This document shows, one piece after another, positions 26,463-37,584 of a stretch of DNA of 64,000 nt (position 1 is its first letter; every line of letters begins with the position of its first letter). Below the pieces are notes generated by a model. That model searched no databases. It was given only the letters and a program-made list of their open reading frames with translations, and had not been told where the DNA came from. A program made the position numbers and the translations under genes. This stretch comes from Euwallacea fornicatus (Eukaryota > Arthropoda > Insecta > Coleoptera > Curculionidae): the NCBI RefSeq assembly GCF_040115645.1, contig NC_089556.1, forward strand, positions 1,054,001 through 1,118,000. Reading direction: 5' to 3'.

Positions 26463-28518
26463 GCAGGGTGTCCCGTTTGAAGCTGCCGATTTAAGGTCGC
26501 TCAACAACGGCACGTCGCGTGAAAAAGAGCTTCGAATGGAAGCTGTCCGGTGAAGAGGGACACACGTCGTCAGAGCAGGGAGTTATAGCCAAAACGTCAT
26601 TTCGAGGGCAACATTCTTTTTCGAACGGCAACCCTGCATTCCTTTTACGGGTCCCGTTAGACCTCCACGACACGGATATCTTTCATTTAAACAATTTTTC
26701 CTTAGACACCTTACAGCAAAGCCGCTCTTGATTTTCGACCGATTTTCGAGATAGTCAAAACATTGATTTTTTTTCTAAAATAGTTTTGCTACGAATATTC
26801 CGTGCAAAACTCACAGCAGTCCTTCCATTCAATCAAGAAAAAACTACTTCTATAAAAAATAGAATTTTTTTTTTTTTAATTTGGCAAATTAGTTTAAAAT
26901 CTTGACCTGAGGAACTTATGGGAGCAAATGTCCAAAGTAGTGTCCTTCCTGCTTCAAACGCGTCCCAACTCTTATTCGAAAAGACCTGTTTACTCTGCGG
27001 AATAACTCCTCGTTTATCAATTTGACACGCATTTTCAATGCTGCTTTTCGTGTCGACTGCAGTTGCTGGTACTTCTGCAAAAACTTTGCTCTTTGAAGAA
27101 CCCCAAAGGAAAAAATCTGGCGAAGCCAGATCGGGCGACCTAAGAGGCCAGTTCGCTGGACCGCCCTGTCCGGTCTATCGATCTGAATACGTTTCATCCA
27201 GAAATTCACGAAACATTCTAGAAAAATGGGCCGTCATACTAATACCACATCACCCGTCTAATTGAAAGTAGAACGTTTTCTATCAATTCCGGAAGATTAT
27301 GACGCAAGGAATTGTGGTACATTTCTCCATTCAAGTTTCTTCAATGATGGAAGGTCCAATTAAGGATTCCCCAATAATACCGCACAATACATTCATCAAC
27401 CGTGGTCTTTGATGTCCAACTTCTCTAAGCCTGTATGGGTTTACAGCACTCCAAAAATGCAGATTATGGCGATTCACTGCATCATGGTCTAATGAATGTG
27501 GATTCGTCCGAATACAAAACGTTGGAGAAGAAATTTGCATTTTGATTTAATTGCTGCCTTGGCCAATTACAAATATAGACTCGGTTTTCAATGGTAATTC
27601 TATGGAGTTTCTGACGTAAAGAAATGTGGTGAGGACAGTATTTATTCATCTTCAAAATTCTTCGGACACTTGTCTTTGATATTCCCGAACCAGCAGCAAT
27701 TTGACGACAACTTTTATATGGAGATCGAAGGCAACAGCTGCAAGAACTGCTATTTGATGGCCTTCATGTATTGCACTTCGGAAGCGATTGCGGTTTTTTG
27801 TTGAAAACATTTTCGGTTCTTTGAAATTTTAAATGACACTAGTGAAAGTCGTTCAATGGGGAGCTCTTTCGTCCAAAAAATCTTTCAGCATAAATTTCTA
27901 TTGCCCGACTAACACTTCTTCAAGCCTCTCCATAAATAAAATTCATTTCAAATTTTTCATCCAAAGTGCAGCGACCCATTTCAATTATTGAATTTTCAAA
28001 TGAAAATAATAATTTTTGAATAATTTCACATAAAACACTTAGATTGACTATCGGAAAAAGAATATCGATTTCCTGCAGATCCCGTTATGAGGCAGACTCT
28101 ATCAAGAGGAAATTTAACAAATTTTTTTTCATAGAAATATTTTTTTTTTTTTTTGAATTGGTAGAAGGATTTTTACGAATTTTGAACAGAATATGCATTG
28201 CAAAACTTTCTTAGAAAAAAAATGCAATTATTTCGACTATTTCAAAGATTGGACAATAATCAAGGATAACACTGCAGCAAAACACCTAAGAAAAAAATTG
28301 TTCAATTAAGGGATGCTCATTTTTTTGGAGGTCTACAGGAATCTGTAAAAAATACGAGTTTGCCGTTTGGGAAAAAAATTGCCCTTAAAATGGCGTTTTG
28401 GCTAAAATTGACTACCTTCATAACATGTCCCCCTATTTACCGGAAAACTTTGATTTGAATTTTTGTTATGCAACATACCGCTTTCGAGTAACGTTCAATC
28501 ACAGCCTTAAATGGGACG
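26463..28518 (-). mobile_element. ITm-superfamily DNA transposon with short terminal inverted repeats
   Basis: The left end GCAGGGTGTCCCGTTTGAAG and the right end, read inward on the other strand, TACAGGGCGTCCCATTTAAG match over about 22 bases with a few differences. Between them lie about 2.05 kb holding one minus-strand transposase relic. Much of the remainder (26470-26900 and 28000-28500) is non-coding with poly-T/poly-A runs. It lies in Sox intron 2. The ends belong to the TACAGGGTGT class seen on several other elements in this window. Confidence 0.75.
26916..27979 (-). pseudogene. ITm transposase relic, near full length (DUF4817-type N-terminus)
   Basis: From ATG at 27979 the relic begins MGRCTLDEKFEMNFIYGEA, then a stop and RSVSRAIEIYAERFFGR, the N-terminal helical domain typical of this insect family. 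A second HTH follows (RQIAAGSGISKTSVRRILKM). The first catalytic Asp is in LYSDESTFIRP. After a frame change the reading is HDAVNRHNLHFWSAVNP and LREVGHQRPRLMNVLCGIIG. The second Asp is in YDGP, just after a stop codon, and the third acidic site is in NWPLRSPDLASPDFF. The end is GTRLKQEGHYFGHLLP-stop. About 350 codons are present, the family's normal size, but with several stops and frameshifts. All three catalytic acidic residues can still be read in one frame or another, so decay is by indels and nonsense rather than by loss of the core. Confidence 0.85.
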
Positions 28519-30155
28519 CCCTGTATATCTAAGATTTACTGATGGACAAATTAAACATCCTCGATATTTGCTTTTTAAAATCGACTTTGCTCAACCATCC
28601 TTCTAAGCAGGCCGCCTCACCTTTTCCCATCAAACTCTCGCAGAGCACGGTGACTCACTTTACATGTCGCATTTTCAAGCACTATCTCAAATGAGTAATA
28701 TTCAAATTTACGAATATTACCAAATAATTGCAATTAACAGTATCAACAATAACAATAAATGATCACATTCTTGTGTTGTGTCCAAAAATGACATAGGAAA
28801 TAAGGAAAATTCCCTCGCATTGCCTCTAATGCCACGCTAGTTATAACAGCTAAATATCAGATCTTTACTTATGGTTCTTGGATTTCTTTCCTTCGCTTAA
28901 ATCTTCATTTTTTTTTTCAAATCTCTAAAATGTACTTTAAAAATCTGTAGACGTTCGATCACTCGTTCAAGTCACACTTGGAACTTCATTCGGGTAAATT
29001 CCTATACAGTTCCAAAACTAAGGTTGATGAATCCAGTTTACGCTCGAAACACCAGGTAGCTCAATCCTGGCACTATTTTATGCAAAATGTTCTTTCGAAA
29101 ATTCTCAAAAGTCCCTTCGGTATTTACGTGATTTCGAACTCATTGAAATCGGTTCAAGAGAATTGATATACACATTTAAAATTTTGATGGACTTTAATTA
29201 TTAAATTTCAAAATTAATAACGAAAATCCATCAAAAAACTCGTAGAGAATTTTCGTTATAATAGAATCCGGCTTTCAATAAATTTCGCTTTTAAAACCGA
29301 TTATTTCAATTTTATTTCCATAGCTTTTACACATATGGCAGCATATCATATAAGCATTGTGAAAACTGAGGCAACAATGGCTCAAAAGGCGGGTACGTAT
29401 AATATTAAAATCCTATTTTGGGACTGAATTAAAAACAGACCCTCACATAAAAAGGGTTTTTGTGTCGCTTTATATCTGGAATTAGTTTTGGAGCAGTGTT
29501 TTCGAATTGGAAATTTAATGGAAATTATTATCTACTTCAAATATAAATTTCGATTATCGCAATTATGAAATTCACTTCCATCGCCCGTGGAGTTCGTTCG
29601 ATTAATTATTAATTAGAACGCTGCAGTATCATCATAAAAGACAGATTGGTAGAAGATGCGGTACCTAAGCCAGCGTTAGTCCACAATTTTAACCCACATT
29701 GACCGTACCGTAAACATACCAATATGAATACCCATTGATGCATCTCTAAATAAACGCCAAGGTACTTCACACAACCATTAGTGAACCATTACAATCGTCA
29801 TTCGCGAATAATTATTCTTATTGCCCATTTAGATAATTAATTAGGTGAAACGACAAAAACTCAATATGGAAAATTGCTTTCCAAACAAAAACGCTGTTTT
29901 ATGTTTTGTCGTGTTGAAGTCCGCCCATCTCTCACTTAAAATAATTAAATCGCATAAAAATTCCACCTTATTTTCAATGCTCTTATCAGCATTTTTATCT
30001 AACGAGGCATAAAACTTAAGAGCCTCCAAAAACCCTACACCCTCACACAATGGGCGGGCTACTGCACGCAGGAAACAATTGTAGTAATACTTTCACCCAA
30101 TGAAATGCCCCATAAGTGATAAAATTTTCACTAGCTTAGATCGATGAGGGCTTAC

Positions 30156-30350
30156 CTGCCCTAAGGGCGTCCATTGGCACTGACGGATATGGTATGGAAT
30201 AAGGATAACCCTCCTTCCTTAGAGTTTTCGGCTTCCTACGAGGGCGATACTTGTAGTCTGGATGCTCTTTCATGTGCATCGCCCTAAGACGCTTGGCTTC
30301 GTCAATAAAGGGCCGTTTCTCGTCCTCGGTTAGAAGTTTCCATTCGGCAC
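30156..30350 (-). CDS. Sox21b: SoxB2 transcription factor, coding exon 2 (second half of HMG box)
   Basis: This 195-base exon encodes residues 77-142. It completes the HMG box: AEWKLLTEDEKRPFIDEAKR, then LRAMHMKEHPDYKYRPRRKP. The Sox hallmark helix 3 and the basic C-terminal tail are intact with no substitutions that look disabling. It continues into KTLRKEGYPYSIPYPSVPMD, which resembles the B2-group extension after the HMG box. Both borders are consensus: acceptor gattttcag|GTGCC at 30351-30352, and donor GCAG|gtaag with gtaag at 30155-30151. The reading frame is phase 1 at both ends, so this exon must lie between the first and third coding exons. An intron inside the HMG box just after the KRLG residues separates this gene from intronless insect SoxB genes. 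As I recall, Sox21a/b genes of flies share such an intron, which supports the Sox21 assignment but was not checked. Confidence 0.95.
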
Positions 30351-30723
30351 CTGAAAATCAAAAATCGAATATCTAATATGGGATATTGAAATTCCTCGTT
30401 GAAACGGCTATCATTGTTGGTTCTGGTAAAGGGCAGATTTTATCTGCGATACAAAAGGGCGAGAGACAAAAAATTGGCGTTAAATATAGGAATTGCAGCA
30501 AGGCGTCTCCAAGGAACAGCCAATCGCTTGCTTCATTGTCTCGCCAATGGGAAAACACTGGCAAATATCAAGTTATAATGGATCGATCCGGGAAATGCCG
30601 GTGCTCCATGTTTTTCTTAACGACCTTATTATGTAAGTACTGGGTTTGAAATAAAGGGAAAATATTGCCACGATTTCGATTATGAATTTTCGCTTTGAAT
30701 GACTGATTTTGATGGATTCAAAG

Positions 30724-30757
30724 TCCCTGGAAATCGGTTTCGTTCAATTTCCAGGGA
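30724..30757. repeat. 34-bp perfect-stem hairpin
   Basis: TCCCTGGAAAT and ATTTCCAGGGA form an 11-bp perfect stem with a 12-base loop in Sox intron 1. It could be chance or a small repeat; no function is visible. Confidence 0.5.
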
Positions 30758-32059
30758 TTTTCCCGAGAGATTTCTTAACAACTACAAGCGATTTAATGTT
30801 CGAATATTTCCTGGGAAATATCTTTCCCTCTCTTTCTCGCATGGCATGGAGAAGTCTTTAAACGTGATTCTCGTTTTTTTTTGCGCAATTTTCGATAATT
30901 TTCAGGCGACATGTATGTTGAGATATTCGGAAATTTGCAACGGGCGAGCCCCTGCCCGAGTTTCGTAAAAGCAACACCCTGTACGTTAATGGCACTCAGG
31001 TTTCCTGCATCTGGGCAACGTTTTTTCCGTTCGGCAAGCCAGTCAAGAACAAGGGAACATTTTTTTATTGGAAGTAATTTTTATGTATGTGATTCACATT
31101 AAATAAAAATCAAATTGAGTTAAATCTCAACGAAAACAAACTAGAAAATTCAACCCGATTCCATTAACAGTAATCAAGACAAATTGAATTCCGTTTACTC
31201 ACCATCAGCTGGACAATCCGAGATAAAACTAATTTGCCGCACAATGGTTCATTAGGGCCCAAACAAACACTCCGAAATAACCGTCTGTCTCTGTTATTCC
31301 AACCAGGCATCCACGGTGGAAAAAAATTAAAAAATACATTTCAACCCAACTGAACGTAGAAGAAAACACCGAGTGCATACAAAAACACTCGAAATTCCAT
31401 ATAAGCGTGAAACGGCAGCTGTAGACTGTCACTTGTCCATCATATACGGGGCCGTAGATGATCTGAATATGGTTTTGAATAAAACATGAGGCTCCCCACT
31501 ACATAAACAGTGGTAGCACAATGTGTTATGATATGCCTTTAATGCCGTTTTAGGGGTGGAAATCTATTTAAAAATGACGTTTACAGGATACATATGTGTG
31601 GCGGCCATTGATATGTTAAAGGGGTCCTTTGTGCCGTTTTAAAATTTATATTGTTATTTTATTAGGTCCGCAACTTCATTTGGAGAAGGAGTTTTTAGGG
31701 GCTTTGTGCTTTAGACGGGCGCGTTTTCGCCATTGTGTCTTCCTATGCTAATATGTACATCATGGGATTACGGTTTCGCAATATTGTTCTTCCTATTGTT
31801 TCGGGTTAATTTCATTTTGACAATGCACGTGAAGTTGGGTGATAATGGGACTTGTAAGGAGAAGGAGCACGATGAACAGGTTGTGGAGATGCCCCTAAAA
31901 CCAGTCGAGTTTTCCAATCACGTTTTATTTATTCAACCTCCGGCTGCAAAAATTTTTAATTTTTTTAATGCAAAAAGCTTTATTTTCGCAATATTTTAAT
32001 GTAGAACAGTCAAATTTTGAAAAAATACATCTTTTATGGATTTATTTAATTGGGTAAAC

Positions 32060-32270
32060 CTTGATGGGACGGTAAGAAAACATTTCTTACATACAAATGC
32101 ACTATTCGCTGAAAGTTCCACTACTTTCAACATTTTAACACGATTTTTATAATTTCCTAAATCTTCCTAATTCTCAAGGGGCGTCGACTATACAAATTCT
32201 TTTAAAGTCTCCCAGAACAAAAGTCACATTTATTTAAATCTGGTGATCGTGGTGGCCAGTGTTGAGAGCA
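32060..32270 (-). pseudogene. ITm transposase C-terminal fragment
   Basis: On the minus strand HWPPRSPDLNKCDFC is followed by SGRL-stop-KNLYSRRPLRI. This matches by eye the family stretch WPPRSPDLNPCDFFLWG-x-LK-x-x-VY. Sequence farther upstream on this strand (to about 32530) has scattered similar words but no continuous frame. No ends were found. It is an old fragment in Sox intron 1. Confidence 0.65.
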
Positions 32271-33101
32271 GTTACAGTCGTGACCTATCTGAGCTCCTTC
32301 CGTGAAGAGCCTCATCGAGGTAAATCTCCAGTCTTTGATTTCCTTAAGTTGCGAATTTATTTATTTGCAGGAGGCAGAGAGTACATGCGGCCTTCGCAAA
32401 ATTTCAAAATGCACATTTTATTTGTTGATAGCCAGCAATCATCCAAAAATGTGATTTTTTGGTTTTGTTTGGATGACGCACATATCAGCGTATTCCAATT
32501 CTGTTTTCACTTAACTCACGTTAATAATCATATCACTTACAGAAACCACTAATAGGATGTGCAATATCTAGCAGAAAATCCAGAATGTGTCACCTAATTA
32601 CTAAATACTACCGTGTTGTGGTTAATTATCGATCATTCAGTAGATGTCCAGTACGCCTCTGATTTCAATTGCCCCAAGTTGCAATTCCTTTTATTAAAAG
32701 AGACACTAAAGAGTTGCGCCCTGTAGAATATCACGGTTTCTAGGAATGTTCAAAAAATGTAGGGGATTGGGTTAAATTTCGAGAGATGGAAAAAGTTACT
32801 TTGTCGCACTTATGCGATTACGACGCAAAGACCTAACTTTACAGTAGGGAGTGCGGTAAATTATTTCCCGTTGTTCTCTGTGGGTTTTCCATTAATTTAA
32901 TTGTCCAAACTGCACTTTCCGTGGGAACAACTCAAAACGAAGACGACAGTCTCCAGCAAAAGGTTAAGTTTAGCAAACGGTTACTAAAATCTGGCACGTA
33001 CTTATGAAACTGAAGAAATGAATGAATCTACCTGTAGATCGAGATCCTTTACCTCAGTAGGAAAGACCGAAGAATTCCATTAATTTTAACATTAAAATTA
33101 C

Positions 33102-33560
33102 CTAAACGAACACTTTGGCACAACAATTTCCAGGGTCGCGATGAAGGCTGCTCTCAGATGCCATATATTCTTTGAAGGTTAGATCAGGATAGATACGTGC
33201 AAATGAGATAAATATCTGAGCATCTCCGGCAGACCATACGTGACCGATTGGTGAAAAGGCGGGTTGAGATATATGTACATGTGAGAAGTATGTGGAAAAT
33301 AAGACGAGGCCCAAAATGGAGCTCTGATTGCCCTTCACCGACAACGGGTCTGAAATAACTTGTTCATTTAATACACCTTGATCGTCGTCACTTAAAAAAG
33401 TCACGAAAAAAGTAACAGTATCATGCCCCAGTTTAACATTTTCTAAGACCAACAGTAGAACGTCATGATTAGGCGTATCGAATGCCCGAGAGTAATAAGA
33501 AGCAGAACTAAGGCGATTAGCATACTCTTTTCAGTGGCCCTGAAGATGTCCTCGGTTGGG
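33102..33560 (-). pseudogene. non-LTR retrotransposon (LINE) reverse transcriptase fragment
   Basis: Reading the minus strand from about 33560, TEDIFRATEKSMLIALVLL is followed, after frame changes, by a SRAFDTPNHD-like segment. These correspond to the RT motif in which a helix leads to the first catalytic block (family form LVLLDYSKAFDTINH). An open 116-codon stretch follows, with SDPLSVKGNQSSILGLVLFS, the equivalent of PQGSILGPLLFSIY, and then WSAGDAQIFISFARIYPDL, the equivalent of the YADDTQLY box. The YADD tetrad is degraded to SAGD and frameshifts separate the blocks, so the enzyme is dead. Jockey, CR1 or a related clade fits; which one is not determined. Endonuclease and 3' end were not seen. 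The copy lies in Sox intron 1. Confidence 0.75.
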
Positions 33561-34078
33561 TGCACCTGCGGCGTGGTTCTTTTCTAAAACTACACTGACT
33601 CTCCGGTACTCATCCCCCAATATCGTTGTCAGTTAAATACTTTACTGTTTGCAATTTTTAAGGTCATAAATTATAATTAAACCATTGGAGAAAATTCTAC
33701 GAATTTTGGATATGTCCATTATCGACAAGCGAATCGAATGATTTTCTCAGAATTTTTACATCAGCCTCTTTAATCAACTAATCCCAATGATGTCACAAGA
33801 GACTATCCTCCCGTGCTAAGAAGCGTCCCACATTGCAGTGGACGCACAATCCAATGGTGGGCAGGGCCGTTATTGATGGTTTCATGCTAGTTGGCGTTCA
33901 CCCGACGTCTGTAGGTAATTAAAAGATCAAGAAGTAATTTGAAGAAACAGCAGAATTCAATAGCGGCATTGAATTGTATTGTTTCCCAGTATTTAAAAAT
34001 TTATTTGCTTTTGCTTGTCTTCTTTCCAGAAATGCTATCCACGAAGCGATTTGCGTCCGCAATTTAGTAAAAAAAAAA

Positions 34079-34098
34079 TATATATATATATATATATA
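34079..34098. repeat. (TA)10 microsatellite
   Basis: Ten TA units follow a short poly-A run in Sox intron 1. Confidence 0.9.
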
Positions 34099-34253
34099 AT
34101 TCACTTTTAATCCAGCATTTAATCAACTTATTAAATTCAAAAATATTTAATAAGATCTAAAAGGCAATCCTTATAAAGCTCGTCCAATCAGTCTTGTATT
34201 TTTCGCGTCTCGAAACGTTGGTCTTGGCGGTTTTAGTCTTGTCCCTGCATTGC

Positions 34254-34302
34254 CAGTCTGGGTCTTGGTCTTCCATTTGGTGCAAAACCAAGACCGAGAC
34301 TG
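34254..34302. repeat. 49-bp hairpin of GGTCTTGG-type sequence
   Basis: CAGTCTGGGTCTTGGT pairs with ACCAAGACCGAGACTG with one mismatch, around a 17-base loop. Related GTCTTGG words occur just before it (34220-34241), so this is a small cluster of a simple repeat. Confidence 0.65.
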
Positions 34303-34696
34303 CAAAACCGACCCCTTTGCTCATCACTAGTAGCAAGATTCCAAATCCGTGTTCGGTTCTGCAAATAAAAATGAACTGTGACTCAAATGAATCTCGTAGT
34401 GTCAATGTCACGTGTACGAGGTTTTATTGAGGAGCGTTCGGAGATTCAGAAAAAAAATGCGTCAAAGTGGGGGAGGTTCAGAAAACGTGAAAAAAACTGT
34501 GTAGATGGATGCATGAAAACGAAGAAAATTAATGCGAAAAACGGGAATATGAAAATGCAGGAAATGGTGTTGAAATTGAAGGAGAAGACGAGAAAATAAT
34601 GAAACTGTGAAGAACGGGGGGAGAAATCATTTTCAACATTGCGTTATGTTGCAATGCATTACGTATGAGAGCGGTTTGATTCTAAAGATACTCGGG

Positions 34697-35261
34697 ACAT
34701 ACAGAGTGTTATTTAGGTACGTGGGAAACTCCAAAGGGTGATTTTCTGAGTGATTCTAAAATGAGAAGTTTGTGTAAACGTAGATCCGGTATGCTTGGTT
34801 TCCGACGTATTGGGTGTTAAACTTTTTTGTTTTGCTAGTTTTTCCGTATGAATCTTAATAATCCTCTAACCGATCCTGTAGAAATTTGTCTGTATCATTT
34901 ATGGTTATTATTGTTGTTTATTTGTTTAGATGCAATCTTAACAAAGTGTTTTTCCCATTTGATTTTTCATAAATTGTCGGCGTTACCCTTGTGTCACTAG
35001 CCAAAGAAGAAAAGCAATTTCTAGCTTAAAAACTCCTTTGTACTGCATTAAAAACTGTCACCAAGTTTCGACGTCGTATTAGTTTGCGTCTTCTTGTTTT
35101 TTGAGTTTTTAAAAAATATTTAATAACAAAAAAAGTTTAACACTTTGTATCTTGAAAACGGAGCGTTACTGGAGTATTTTTATATAAACTTTTCGCCTCA
35201 GAGTCATTCAACGAATGGCCCATTGAAGTTTGGTCACGTACTCAAACAACGCCCTGTATGT
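34697..35261. mobile_element. MITE with diverged terminal inverted repeats
   Basis: The left end ACATACAGAGTGTTATTTAG, followed by GTACGTGGGAAA, pairs with the right end. Read inward on the other strand, that is ACATACAGGGCGTTGTTTGA, then GTACGTGACCAAA. About three quarters of the first 35 bases agree. The body is 565 bases, non-coding, in Sox intron 1. Its ends belong to the TACAGGGTGT class but it is older than the foldback element. Confidence 0.65.
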
Positions 35262-37355
35262 AACAGTAACGAAATCGCTATAATTTGCATTGTGACAATT
35301 GATTTTCACTCCAGTGTAAGAAAGAAATCATACTCACCTTCGTTTTAGTTTCGGGTTAGTTCAAGTTAGTGCATCTAACCTGAACTAACCTGGCGCGCGT
35401 CACATCTTTCGTATTTTTCAAACTTTTGGTAATCGCGTTGCACCGTTTCAGTTTACCGTTTCGCTGTAAAAACCTTCAGTTATACTGATATTACTTGCGA
35501 TAATCATGAGGAATCGAGTTTCGCGACAGCTTCGTAAGCTTCTCGTGTGCTGGCTAACTTGACGACGAAAATCGAATAAAATTCCCGTTAAATGCCAATT
35601 GATTCTTCGACAACAAATTGTCTTTATTATTTACGTCAACTTTTAACAATCTCGTAGTAACAATCAGCCTCAAAACGGCTCAAAATAGATAAATGTTTCA
35701 AAAATATAAAGGCCCGTTACTCGACGTACTTAACGAAGCCTCACAACCACACAATAGTGATTCTGTGCCGAAGTAAGATAAAGCAATCAGAAAAGACAAT
35801 CTCTTCGAAATTATGTAACTTGAAGCGTCTATTCTGCGAACAGAGAGGACAATGCGAAGTGAACAAAGCCTCCTAAAGAGACATCTCTTAGCCCATTGTT
35901 CAAATTGAATCTGTTTGTCCTTCGACAAAAGAACAGTTTGAACTGCAAACATATTGCTGAATAGGACGCTATCGCGGATTAACCAAGTTCTTTCCCGATT
36001 TAAGGACAAATTCCTTTTTTAAGTGAAGAAATATTTCCCAGGCTCGCTAATTGGCTAGAATAAACACTTTGAATAGATATTGTAACCTACATAGATAGGT
36101 AGATGCTCTAGTCTGAAAGAGGCGAAGCCAAACAAAGGGGGTTATCGTGTGGCGCCCTTGGGCAAACAAAAATATTTGACTTCTCGTTACCTGGATAAAA
36201 GGTCAAACATTTTACTAAAACATTAATAATGTCTCAAAACCAGGGTACTTCTTCTACGGTAGTTAACACCCTCACGATAATTTGGTGACAATGTTAGGAA
36301 ATATGTAAACTGTGACCAGCTACTTGTTACACGTCTATGCGCAAACGAAAGTACATAAAAAATAATGTTGTTTACTCGGCTCTATCTTCGTCTGTGTAGT
36401 CTGTTTTTGAGTATTTGCTTTTACTGTAAATGTCAAATATTGAGCCATTCAATCTCTTATTGCGCCTCCATATTAGTTTTTTAAATTAACTGCTAGTGAA
36501 TAAATACCATAGTCAATCACACTTCTTCATTCCTTTCTCCTATTTGTTCCTGAATGAATGTTTCCTTTTGTACCTCGTTTCAGAGGAACCACAAAGATGT
36601 GTTCTATTGTCGGAACCTGATGTTTTTGCCTTGCGGTACCATTTGAATTTATAAATAAACTTTGAATGGAACATGTTTGTTTACATGCCACAAGAATCCA
36701 GTACAAAAGCAGTATTTTTACAATGTGAATTCGTGCAGTTTTGCCTACTAAATTTAGAAAATACGAAAAATATGTTCAACGATGTTCATTGTCGCTCACC
36801 GCAAACGCAATATATCTTTGGAACATAATGAATATTCACAGTTCACAGTGGATATGTTTTTATGAATGGAAAAAAACTCAAGTGGAAAAACCGAGCAGCT
36901 CAACAATGTGGCTCAAAACACGGTATTAATAATGAACGTTATTGGTAATTATTTTGCAAATAAGTAATTTTTAGGCTAATGACCAGAAATGAATAAGCAG
37001 AATTTTTTTCACCTTCAGAGAAGTGAGAGGTAATTCTCTAAGATCTTTCCGAAGCTAAATATTCAGCAATATATCATTCGGTAATATCGCGGTGTAGCAA
37101 TACTCCGGATAGTATTTTTTTCGGTGAGCTCTGTAACCCTCAAACCCTTAAAGGTTATCACATACGGATCCCTTTGCCCCAACGTTACACTGACGATTTC
37201 GGAAACATCACTAAAAATGTGCATTGACTGCATTACAAAGTTCAATATATTACGCGATTCAAGCTTGGTGAGAGCAAAACCAAATAATTACAAACTAGCG
37301 AAGCTGCATACAGAATTTGAGCTAAACCCGCTCGTAAACCAACTCAATTTCTTAC

Positions 37356-37584
37356 CCAATCGTTTAGATATCTCTGAGTTGTGCATCTTGGGGTTTTCCT
37401 GCGCAATTTTTCTTCTCTGCAATCTGGACCATACCATAAACGCATTCATCGGCCTCTTGATGTGGTCTTCTGGCTTCTTGACCCCCTGAGAGCCCTGTAG
37501 GCTCTGAGGCATGCCAATGGGGGTGCCACCCAAGGAAGCCATTCTAGAGAATCCTTCTGCGGAATTGAAGCCTCCATCACACAT
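37356..37584 (-). CDS. Sox21b: SoxB2 transcription factor, coding exon 1 (N-terminus and first half of HMG box)
   Basis: This exon encodes residues 1-76 plus the first base of codon 77. After a short Gly/Ser-rich leader, the HMG DNA-binding domain starts near D40 with DHIKRPMNAFMVWSR and continues through AQENPKMHNSEISKRLG, the strongly conserved group B Sox core. The exon ends at a consensus donor (CGA TTG G|gtaag), phase 1, which joins exactly to the next exon to give RLG-AEWK. The start codon at 37584 is chosen because a 3' splice site (tacatttcag|GTCC) lies 14 bases upstream, at 37598. An in-frame ATG at 37641 falls in the presumed intron and would add 19 unconserved residues. The family binds AACAAT-like sites in the minor groove and works in neural, gut or segmentation regulation in insects. 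The SoxB class is certain; Sox21b rather than Sox21a or Dichaete is an inference from the full protein. Confidence 0.95.

Larger units (their letters stand above)
19447..30155 (-). other. Sox intron 2
   Basis: This is the 10.7-kb intron between HMG-box exon 2 and the Ala-rich exon. It is the most transposon-laden part of the gene: a Tc1-like element (21116-22512), an ITm fragment (23386-23690) and a 2-kb ITm element with ends (26463-28518). It also has an 83-base hairpin at 20205-20287. The rest (roughly 22.5-23.3, 23.7-26.4 and 28.5-30.1 kb) is A+T-rich sequence with no supported feature. Confidence 0.85.
30351..37355 (-). other. Sox intron 1 (interrupts the HMG box)
   Basis: This 7.0-kb intron splits the HMG box after SKRLG. 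It contains an ITm transposase fragment (32060-32270), a LINE reverse-transcriptase fragment (33102-33560), a MITE (34697-35261), small hairpins at 30724-30757 and 34254-34302, a TA dinucleotide run (34079-34098) and an isolated element end ACACCCTGTACG near 30975. A cryptic exon-like segment lies at 31203-31349. The 35.3-37.3 kb part holds nothing I can name. Confidence 0.85.

Noticed and set aside
37124..37489. 121-codon plus-strand ORF over the first HMG exon
   Set aside because: It is the antisense shadow of a strongly conserved minus-strand exon and has no motif.
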